Source of the DNA: Fodinibius salinus
GTDB lineage: Bacteria > Bacteroidota > Rhodothermia > Balneolales > Balneolaceae
Length of the DNA stretch: 64,000 bases
Assembly: GCF_008124865.1 (NCBI RefSeq)
Contig: NZ_VNHY01000001.1
Span: 124,001 to 188,000, forward strand
Direction: 5' to 3'
Made by a program: the position numbers and the translations under genes. Positions 45,197-52,439 of this stretch are shown piece by piece; the stretch's first letter is position 1, and each line of letters begins with the position of its first letter. The notes under the pieces were generated by a model. The model was given only the letters and a program-made list of their open reading frames with translations. It ran no database searches and had not been told where the DNA came from.

Positions 45197-45368
45197 ATAA
45201 AAAACTCCTTTGGTAAGGAAAGTAACTTGGGAACTAGCGCCCCAAGTGTTTTTTGACTAGCGCTCGCAAAAGTATTAAGCCTGCTAACGCCTTTTGTCTA
45301 TTGGCAATTATAAACAGGCTTGTGCTTTGTTGCAACAACAAACTTGTAAAATGTTTGGAGGTCCAATC

Positions 45369-45503
45369 ATGGAAGATTCCAAAGATTCTGAGCATGAGCC
45401 TGGAAAGAAACTCATCTTTCGGGCTTATTACGTGCATCCAGAAACTGGAGAAAAGATTTATCCAAAGAATGGAAATGTTTTTCCCATTTGGGTAGACGAA
45501 TAA
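45369..45503 (+). CDS. Small 44-aa acidic protein with strong ribosome site
   Basis: From the ATG at 45369 the frame reads MEDSKDSEHEPGKKLIFRAY and ends with the segment PETGEKIYPKNGNVFPIWVDE. GGAGGT lies seven bases upstream. A hairpin precedes the gene and an intrinsic terminator follows it, so it looks like an independent small gene. The function is unknown. Confidence 0.55.
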   Translation: MEDSKDSEHEPGKKLIFRAYYVHPETGEKIYPKNGNVFPIWVDE

Positions 45504-45525
45504 TAAGCTAACAAATAGTAATAGA

Positions 45526-45547
45526 CCCTCCCGCTGGTTCGGGAGGG
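45526..45547 (+). terminator. Intrinsic terminator after the 44-aa gene
   Basis: CCCTCCCG (45526-45533) pairs with CGGGAGGG (45540-45547) and is followed by CTTATTACTCT. Confidence 0.7.
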
Positions 45548-45586
45548 CTTATTACTCTATTAAAATTTATAATTGCCAGAAATGTC

Positions 45587-46456
45587 ATGGATTTAAGAGA
45601 ATATCAAATAAAATCAAAGGATACGGATCAGAGACCCGGTTCTGATAAACTTATCAACTTTTTAATACCCATCTTGGGATTAGTAGGAGAGATGGGGTCA
45701 ACAATATCAGAATTTAAAAAAAGGTTGAGGGATGGTAAATCATACCGTGAGTTTAAACCACATCTTGAAGAAGAACTTGGAGATGTATTGTGGTATTTGT
45801 CCAATATCGCGACGAAAATGGATATCGATCTTGAGAGTATTGCACAGAAAAATATTGAGAAAACACAAAATCGGTGGAAGCTTAATGGAGGGGCTAGTTA
45901 CGGCCTATTTGATGAAGATTTTCCATCAGATGAACAGCTACCCAGACAGTTTGAATTAGAGTTTAAGGAGACTATAAATGGTGGTGACACAAAAGTAGAA
46001 GTCTACCTTGATGGTAAACAGGTTGGAAATCCCCTCACTGACAATTCACATGAGGATGATGGATACCGATTTCATGATATCTTTCACTATGGTTTTGCCG
46101 CATATCTTGGTTGGTCTCCAGTATTAAGAAAATTACTTAAGGTAAAGAGAAAAAGTGATCCCCAAGTTGATGAAGTGGAGGATGGGGCAAGGGCAGCAAT
46201 TATTGAGGAGGCAATTTCTTCTTATATCTATCCCTTTGCAAAAGAGACGAACTTTTTTGAAGACGTTGAAACCGTTGACTATGAAATATTGAAAACAATC
46301 CAACGCCTAGTAGAGCCTTTTGAAGTAGGACAAAGAACTTTAAAAGAGTGGGAGTATGCTATTTTAGAGTCTTACAAAATATATCGCTACCTCCGAAAAA
46401 ATAATGGAGGAAAACTCCATGTAAATCTGAAAGAACGATGCATCAATATAATTTGA
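45587..46456 (+). CDS. MazG-like NTP pyrophosphohydrolase with MazG-C domain
   Basis: The 289-residue protein has an N-terminal all-alpha MazG core: ILGLVGEMGSTISEFKKRL and HLEEELGDVLWYLSNIA hold the E-x2-E / E-x2-D metal ligands. A C-terminal domain of about 130 residues (GYRFHDIFHYGFAAYLGWSP ... DEVEDGARAAIIEEAISSY) follows. It probably hydrolyses a nucleotide or modified nucleotide. First gene of a five-gene operon with two TIR proteins, Nmad2 and SLATT, pointing to nucleotide-based phage defence. Confidence 0.82.
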   Translation: MDLREYQIKSKDTDQRPGSDKLINFLIPILGLVGEMGSTISEFKKRLRDGKSYREFKPHLEEELGDVLWYLSNIATKMDIDLESIAQKNIEKTQNRWKLNGGASYGLFDEDFPSDEQLPRQFELEFKETINGGDTKVEVYLDGKQVGNPLTDNSHEDDGYRFHDIFHYGFAAYLGWSPVLRKLLKVKRKSDPQVDEVEDGARAAIIEEAISSYIYPFAKETNFFEDVETVDYEILKTIQRLVEPFEVGQRTLKEWEYAILESYKIYRYLRKNNGGKLHVNLKERCINII

Positions 46457-46486
46457 CTTGTTTACTTTAACTAATCATATAACATT

Positions 46487-46963
46487 ATGGATAAGACAAA
46501 AAATGTATTCATAAGTCATCACAGCAAGGATGAAGAAAATATAAGTAAGCTCAAAAAGCTATTAAGAAAACAAGGCTATCAGATAAAGAATAGTTCTATA
46601 GATAGTTCTAAGCCTAATCAAGCAACAAACAAAAAGTACATTAGACGGTTGTTAAGAATGCGTATACAGTGGGCCGGTACTTTCATTTGCCTTGTTGGCC
46701 CGGAAACACACAACCGTGATTGGGTTAATTGGGAAATAGACCAAGCTCACAAAAAAGATAAGCAAATAGTCGGTGTTTATTTGCACGGAGGTACTGAAAA
46801 TGATGTCCCAGAAGGTATTAACCTATATGGTGATAGTTTGGTGCCTTGGCGATCTGAAAAAATTGTTGATGCTATTGAAGATAATCTAACAGGAGAAGAA
46901 AATTGGTGTGATCCGGAAGGAAATCCAAGAGAACCCGTTAATACAATTACACATTTAAATTGT
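46487..46963 (+). CDS. TIR-domain protein, first copy (ThsB-like)
   Basis: The 159-residue protein has NVFISHHSKDEENISKLKKLL at the N-terminus, the betaA/alphaA of a TIR domain, and FICLVGPETHNRDWVNWEIDQ (about 67), a pattern typical of Thoeris ThsB-like TIRs. In that family the TIR makes a cyclic-ADP-ribose-type signal from NAD+. The stop TAA (46964-46966) overlaps the Nmad2 start (TAATG). It lacks fused effector domains. Confidence 0.85.
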
Positions 46964-46965
46964 TA

Positions 46966-47583
46966 ATGAGATTTAAGACATACATAGTAGCCCGCGATTA
47001 TGGATTTGCTCCAAACCCATTCGGGAGATACTGTACTTTAGCCTGTTGTAAGCAGAGAATTCGAAGAAACCTGAATGTTGGTGATTGGATTTTTGGAACC
47101 GGCTCTAAGCAGAAAAATGCTGAGGGCAAGCTTATATTTGCAATGAATGTTACGGAGAGAATGACATATCAAGAATATTGGGAAGATCCACGATTTGAAT
47201 ATAAAAAACCTATAATGAATGGCAGCTTAGTTCAAATGTATGGTGACAATATCTACCATAAAGATGACAATGAAAATTGGACACAAGAAAATTCTCATCA
47301 CAGCTATGAAGATGGAACTGTGAACGGATATAACTTAGAAAGAGACCTAAGTGGCGATTATGTATTGATTTCTGAAAATTTTTATTACTTCGGGAACAGT
47401 GCCATTGATATTCCGGAGAATTACCAAGATGAAATGTGTGTATCTGGTCAGGGACATAAGAATGTAGACCAAGAAATTGCGCTCAAATTTCTAAGTTGGC
47501 TTTCAGATAATTATGAGCCTGGTAGACATGATGACCCCTCATTATTCACGGGTACTTTCGAAAGGTATGATGGGATAAGCTAA
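46966..47583 (+). CDS. Nmad2 family nucleotide-modification-associated protein
   Basis: From the ATG at 46966 the 205-residue protein reads MRFKTYIVARDYGFAPNPFG, followed by VGDWIFGTGSK, ERMTYQEYWEDPRFE and SGDYVLISENFYYFG. These match the Nmad2 domain, predicted from gene neighbourhoods to handle modified nucleotides. It lies between the two TIR genes and has no fused domain. The biochemical activity has not, to my knowledge, been shown. Confidence 0.8.
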   Translation: MRFKTYIVARDYGFAPNPFGRYCTLACCKQRIRRNLNVGDWIFGTGSKQKNAEGKLIFAMNVTERMTYQEYWEDPRFEYKKPIMNGSLVQMYGDNIYHKDDNENWTQENSHHSYEDGTVNGYNLERDLSGDYVLISENFYYFGNSAIDIPENYQDEMCVSGQGHKNVDQEIALKFLSWLSDNYEPGRHDDPSLFTGTFERYDGIS

Positions 47584-47599
47584 ATAATTTTTCAATACT

Positions 47600-48103
47600 A
47601 TGAGCTATAGAAACAAAACTTACGTGGTATTTGACGGCGATAATGATATGTGGGCCTACTCCTATATGAAAGGGTGGAAAAGTAATGATAACATTGATTT
47701 TGATTTTCATGATGCTCATGATATTGGGGCTCTAACAAGACGAGCTCAAAATGAGAGTTACATAAAATCTGAACTCAGGAAAAGATTTAAAACCGCTAAA
47801 CAGATTCTTGTTTTAATTGGCAAGAAAACAAAGAATCTATACCGGTTTGTGAGATGGGAATTAGAAATGGCTCAGGATCTAGACTTGCCCATCATAGCTG
47901 TTAACTTAAATGGGAAAAGGGGGCAAGACGAGGCACTTGTACCACCGATCATTAGAGATGAATATGTGGTTCACATTCCCTTTAAAATGGAAATTATTAA
48001 ATACGCTTTAAATAACTTTCCGGGAGAATATCATAGGAGACAATCATCTGATTCTGGTCCCCGATATTATAATGATTCTGTCTATCGCAAATTAGGTCTT
48101 TAA
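47600..48103 (+). CDS. TIR-like protein, second copy (DUF1863/ThsB type)
   Basis: The 167-residue protein starts KTYVVFDGDNDMWAYSYMKGW and has ILVLIGKKTKNLYRFVRWELEMA (about 89) and LDLPIIAVNLNGK, the ThsB/DUF1863 TIR-like pattern. It differs strongly from the first TIR, so the operon carries two divergent TIRs. They may sense different triggers or make different signals. It ends one base before the SLATT gene. Confidence 0.82.
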   Translation: MSYRNKTYVVFDGDNDMWAYSYMKGWKSNDNIDFDFHDAHDIGALTRRAQNESYIKSELRKRFKTAKQILVLIGKKTKNLYRFVRWELEMAQDLDLPIIAVNLNGKRGQDEALVPPIIRDEYVVHIPFKMEIIKYALNNFPGEYHRRQSSDSGPRYYNDSVYRKLGL

Positions 48104-48104
48104 T

Positions 48105-48977
48105 ATGCAAAATCAAGACTATCCAGCTTTATTCCAGGCAGCAGATACTGGTTCAAAGCGTACCCAATGGTATCATCATTTAACCGTCAAAGGCTATTTA
48201 GGCTGTTTAATTATTGGAGCATGTTTCTCTTTTTATGGGATAAATAATTCCACTCTAGCAATAGTAGCAGCAGTTGTGTTTTTCATTGCTCTAGCCTTAT
48301 CAATTTTAATCACTACTAAGAATTTTGAAAATAGCTGGTATAATTGTCGGGCTTTGGCAGAATCCATTAAGACAAGTACATGGAAGTATATGATGAGGGC
48401 TGAACCATATGAGGATTGTGATGATGTACAAATAGTAAAAAGCGAGTTTAGAAACTTACTGAAGGGTTTATTAAAAGAGAACAGAGAACTTTCATCTGAT
48501 TTTGCGGGAGAGGTTAGTGATAAGGAGCAAGTTACTGAATTTATGAATACAGTCCGGAACATGGATTTGAATGATAGAAAAGATTTTTATTTAACTCATC
48601 GAATTGATGAACAACGGACTTGGTATACCAAAAAATCGAAAGAGAACAGTGATAAAAAAGCATTATGGTTTGGTCTTTTAATCCTCTTCAATTTCTTAGC
48701 TCTTATATTGGTAATCCTACGAATAAAATTGCCCCATTTGCCATACTTCCCAGTGGAGATTTTAGTAGTAATATCGGGAGCCTGTTTGACTTGGATGCAA
48801 GTAAAAAAGTTTCAAGAGTTATCCTCTGCATATTCACTCACGGCTCATGAAATTGGTACAGTAAGAGGAGAAATCGAGAATGTAGATACTGAGGAAGAGT
48901 TTTCGGACTTTGTTAATGATTCAGAAAATGCTTTTTCACGTGAGCATACACAATGGCTGGCTAAAAGGATTCATTAA
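48105..48977 (+). CDS. SLATT/DUF4231 membrane effector
   Basis: The 290-residue protein has two pairs of membrane helices: residues ~27-70 (LGCLIIGACFSFYG..., LAIVAAVVFFIALALSIL) and ~190-240. The loop WYNCRALAESIKTSTWKYMM is the SLATT signature. SLATT proteins are predicted pore-forming effectors coupled to nucleotide-generated signals. As the last gene of the operon it would be the killing or growth-arrest arm, responding to the TIR product. Confidence 0.82.
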   Translation: MQNQDYPALFQAADTGSKRTQWYHHLTVKGYLGCLIIGACFSFYGINNSTLAIVAAVVFFIALALSILITTKNFENSWYNCRALAESIKTSTWKYMMRAEPYEDCDDVQIVKSEFRNLLKGLLKENRELSSDFAGEVSDKEQVTEFMNTVRNMDLNDRKDFYLTHRIDEQRTWYTKKSKENSDKKALWFGLLILFNFLALILVILRIKLPHLPYFPVEILVVISGACLTWMQVKKFQELSSAYSLTAHEIGTVRGEIENVDTEEEFSDFVNDSENAFSREHTQWLAKRIH

Positions 48978-49196
48978 AATTTTCTTTAGTAGGCAACTTT
49001 TAATTTTTTAAAATATAAAAATTTGAGTTTTCAGAGGTAGGGGGTGGTTTATATAAAGGGGGATCGTTTCTAAGGATGGAAATTTTAATTACGATTACTT
49101 GCGGACCCTACTTCGAACCTTGGGGGTGCAATAGGGGACCCATTTTCGGAAGATTGATTTTAAAGTACACCACCGGGGGTACCCCTTAATAAAAAA

Positions 49197-49222
49197 CGCC
49201 CCAGCCTATTATGGCTGAGGCG
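49197..49222 (-). terminator. Terminator of the recoded small genes
   Basis: CGCCCCAGCC faces GGCTGAGGCG. On the minus strand the hairpin is followed by TTTTTTATT. It lies about 50 bases after the TAA stop of the 97-aa gene. Confidence 0.75.
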
Positions 49223-49272
49223 CTCTGATTTCGGGCATTGCCAGATAGCAAGCCACAGTAGTTTTAGGGCAT

Positions 49273-49566
49273 TTACCCTTTCGTAACTCCCAGAAGTATT
49301 TTGATCGCTTCCAGTAAATACGTAGCCAGCTGTTCTTCGAAATAGGCAAAGGATTTGTCCACTTTCCGCAGGTGACGGTCTTCAAAGTCATTGCTCCGAT
49401 CAATGATTGCCTTCACCTCCGCAAGAGAACAAGCATTTTTGAGCTGCTGGTTTCAGGACAACCATTCCCGCAGTTCCCTGCAGTAGGTAAACGGTCCATC
49501 GTATTCTTTTATTCACGCTAAAAATAGTTTTTCAGTGTATCGTTCTAGTTCTTTCTTATTACTCAT
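49273..49566 (-). CDS. Small protein, complete only if TGA is read as Trp (1)
   Basis: Reading from ATG 49566 to TAA 49273 gives a 97-residue protein (MSNKKELERYTEKLFLA...) interrupted in frame by two TGAs at codons 18 (49513-49515) and 38 (49453-49455). Both sit in aromatic-friendly contexts (FLA-x-IKEYDG and REWLS-x-NQQL). There are no frameshifts and no internal TAA or TAG. Its ATG overlaps the end of the next upstream gene as ATGAGTAA, so the pair is coupled. The function is unknown. Confidence 0.6.
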
Positions 49567-49894
49567 TGTTATTTTTCTTTTCGTTTGAATTTAAATTGCA
49601 GTTGGTAAAGTCAAGGGTCTTGTAATGCTCGGTGCTTACCGTACCATTAAGGACGCCTTTGAGGATCGCCGGTGCTTTCTCAGCTGGCCTTTTTCACTCG
49701 TGTTTATGCGCTAAATAGCGGATCACATACGGTGAGGTATCCAACTTTCCGGCGGTTCGGTACATCCCACATTCTGTTCAGATCTCTTTGATCCTTTTCA
49801 GTCCATACTCTTCGATCAGCCGGTGGCTTTCCGAATAACTGGTATCGCGGGGTTTTCTGTTATTGGGATAATTGTGTGTTCTGCTCTTACTCAT
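49559..49894 (-). CDS. Small HTH-like protein, complete only if TGA is read as Trp (2)
   Basis: ATG 49894 to TAA 49559 encodes 111 residues if two TGAs (codon 39, 49778-49780; codon 67, 49694-49696) are tryptophan. The contexts are KRIKEI-x-TECG and YLAHKHE-x-KRPAEK. The pattern RLIEEYGLKRIKEI...YRTAGKLDTSPYVIRYLA looks like a helix-turn-helix that reads element DNA. The stop is TAA and overlaps the start of the 97-aa gene. A replication or regulatory role in the module is inferred. Confidence 0.6.
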
Positions 49895-50163
49895 AGTTGT
49901 ATTATTTAAGGTTACTGTTTTAGTGAATTAAATGATCTATATATAATAATCAGATTTTTTCGTCGGCTGTTGTCGGTCACCCTGCCACAGGTTATATATA
50001 AGGTGAGGGGTAGGTGGCTTATTTTGCAATATTATTTATTATAGTGTTTACAACAGTGTTATTTTTATTTCAATGTTCTCTTATAGGCCTCACCACCCTA
50101 CACCTATTAAGATAGTTTACTGTTCGTCAAGGACTTACAGGGTTAAGGGTACCTCAAGAAAGG
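49895..50163. other. AT-rich region between primase and small genes; candidate cis-acting site
   Basis: The region has no gene. An AT-rich core (about 50025-50085) is flanked by AGGTGAGGGGTAGGTGG (49994-50012 region) and its inverted relative CCTCACCACCCTACACCT (50087-50106). A third, similar GGTAGGGGGTGG lies at 49037. The layout resembles iterons of a replication origin beside its primase. Confidence 0.4.
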
Positions 50164-52188
50164 CTACCCCGAGCCGGATCCTTCCTCACCTTCATCGTGA
50201 TTTGATGCCCTAAAGGTAGATTCAAACGAATCTTTCTTATGAACCAGATAATACTTGGAGCCCTGACTTTTAACCGATTGGTACCCGTGTTTTGAGAGCG
50301 CTTGCCCCAAGCGTGTAACAGCCCGATGCGAGCTGCTGGGTAATCCCCCGCCGTGTAGCTTTTCAAGGATTTGGGTGGCCGTATATCGTTTGGCCTGCTG
50401 GTCACTTTTTTCAGCCTTTTCGAAATGCTCCAAGAGTAACTCTTCCTCAACCGACTGGGTTTCAAACTGCTTGTTGTGGCGGTTGATTTGCTGGATTTCA
50501 TTCCCGTCAAACCAATACTTGAACCCTTTCTTGTATAGATGCAGTGCTTGAGAATACACCTTGGTCATATCGATATTGTGCTGGTAGTTGATATCACTGA
50601 CACGGTGAATCAGGAAGCGCCTCGACCCCGTGGGATCATGCAGCATGGTACCCTGATTGATAGAGCCGCAAAGGCTCGAAAACCGAGTAAGCTTGTCGGC
50701 ATATCTGGCGTAGGGTCGCCGGACGCGTATTTCACTTTTGGTAATGAGTTCTTTGAGGGCGCCTTCCTTGTATTTGGTAAGGGTTTCTAGCTCATCAAGC
50801 TGGCAGATGATTGTCTCAGATAATTGTATGACAGAGTCTTTATTGTTTGGATTGAGATTGCCCGAGAAAACGTAGTCGGTAAGTTCATCCGGTGCTAGTC
50901 CGAGTAGAAACGTACTCTTTCCTATTCCTTGTCCTCCTTGGAGTATAAGCACCGTTTGGTTGACAACCTCTTGTTCCTTTACGCTGGCAACTAACGCTAC
51001 CAGCCACTTGCGCAGGCACCATTTCCAATACTGCTGATCTTTCGCCTTTACCTGCTCGGCCAACTTATTGATGTGGTCGGTACCGTCTCACTTGGGCAAC
51101 CCTTCGAAATATTCGTGGAAGGGATGGTATTTTTCCACAAAATCAGATTGCAAGAGGCTCTGCAGACGTCGTTGGCTGATCTTGGCCCCACGATTTCGCA
51201 TATCTCGAAGCACGCTGTTGAACTGATAGTCATCCATCAGCTTCCAGTCTCCATCTACCTTCACTTCGGTGCGGTTGGTCACCACATTGAAACGAAAATC
51301 GTAGAAATAGTTTAGAAATCCCTCGTGTTCGTCGCTGCTCGTAATCGGTTTGTTCTCAAAGGCCTTGCGGATGGTCATTTCCCCATAGGTCGTCCCATCT
51401 GAGCGGTGTTTTTCGTCCCATTTCGAGCGCATAAGCGCCGATTGTCGGTAAATTTGATCGGTAAGCTCGGCATCGAACTTGGTTCACTTTGCAAGGAGGC
51501 TAATATATCCCAATTCGGCCCGGGATTTGTCGCCAGCGTAGCGCGTCAGGTCGCCATGATCGTGCAATGCGCTAAAAAGGGGCCCGTCGTCGCTCTCTTT
51601 GATCTGTGAGAGTAGATAATCGTGTTTAGGACTGGAAACAGCCCGTTTTCGGCTCGAAGATCCTCCAGTAGTCGTTGGAATCTCCAGTTCTTGGATATTT
51701 ACCGTCCGAATAGGCTTCGAATCCCCATAAATATCGCCGGTCATCGTAAAATACCGCACTGAATCGTAGATTTCGATACATTTGAAGCCCACATGCTCCA
51801 TGGAGATCTTATTGGGGAAGTCATCTGCTAATATTCCTTTTACAAAGATGTGCAGGCCGTTCCCGCTGACTGATTTTTCGGTATAGGAGTCCGCCCACTC
51901 GACAATTTCGGCGGCAGCTGGCAGCAACTGACCACCGCTAAAACAATCATCGAGGTCAATACCAATAAACGGGTCATCTTTGGTAAACATATACCCGATA
52001 CCACTGATATTAGAATGTGTACCCACTGTTAGAGCCTGTAACGCCTCCTGAAAGGAACTTCAAGTGGAGGGATCATTGGATCTGGCCGGGCGGCCATTGG
52101 GTTGGAGGGGGATTTTATTGTCGCTATGACATACTCACTGATCTCGTCCGGTGAGTCCGGAGTTTATATTTTGAAAGTTACTATTCAT
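50164..52188 (-). CDS. Bifunctional primase-helicase with four in-frame TGA codons
   Basis: ATG 52188 to TAG 50164 gives a 674-residue protein if TGAs at codons 18, 43, 235 and 367 (52135-52137, 52060-52062, 51484-51486, 51088-51090) are tryptophan. Each falls where the family has Trp: RDQ-x-VC, DPST-x-SSF, LLAK-x-TKFD...RQSALMRSKW, and EGLPK-x-DGTD. The N-terminal half is a primase-polymerase domain (GIGYMFTKDDPFIGIDLDDC). The C-terminal half is a VirE/D5-like ATPase (LQGGQGIGKSTF Walker A; QLDELETLTK). Seven other Trp are TGG. This would initiate replication of the element. See findings for recoding versus decay. Confidence 0.75.
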
Positions 52189-52439
52189 TTTATTGAGATT
52201 AATTTATCAATTTATTTGACACTGGGATTAATTCATCCCTGTTCTTACTTAATACATTGCGTGATCTGGAGTGATTTGTCAAATATTTCTTACAACTGTT
52301 AAAAATGGCTTTATTAGTTATAAAGTTTTATATCATAAAATAAAGCCCTTTAAGTGTTATAAAACAGGTATTTAGTAATAATAAATAGATTTAGTAAAAA
52401 GTTTGATAAAATTATTTTATTCGCTAATTGTGTTGATAC

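Larger units (their letters stand above)
44710..45368. other. 659-bp AT-rich non-coding region
   Basis: The region holds no credible gene. It contains TGTGGATAA (a perfect DnaA-box core) at 45071 and TGTGGAAAA at 45091, plus the hairpin at 45163-45196. It lies upstream of the small gene and the MazG operon. It could be a regulatory or replication region. Confidence 0.4.

Noticed and set aside
45234-45437. Minus-strand open frame opposite the 44-aa gene
   Set aside because: It has no ribosome site and overlaps the better supported plus-strand gene. Its composition looks like antisense sequence.
49100-49180. Possible suppressor tRNA near TTCGAACC
   Set aside because: The bases around TTCGAAC do not form a T-stem on either strand and no acceptor or anticodon arm can be drawn.
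48978-49190. G-rich runs that might form quadruplexes
   Set aside because: Runs are irregularly spaced. They may belong to the iteron-like motif and nothing more can be said.
49209-49403. 64-codon minus-strand frame in another phase
   Set aside because: It overlaps the 97-aa TGA-containing gene in a different frame and has no independent support.
50164-52188. Simple pseudogene reading of the primase (four fragments)
   Set aside because: All interruptions are TGA at Trp-type positions, without frameshift or other stop. The neighbouring small genes behave the same way. This is treated as a finding, though decay cannot be excluded.
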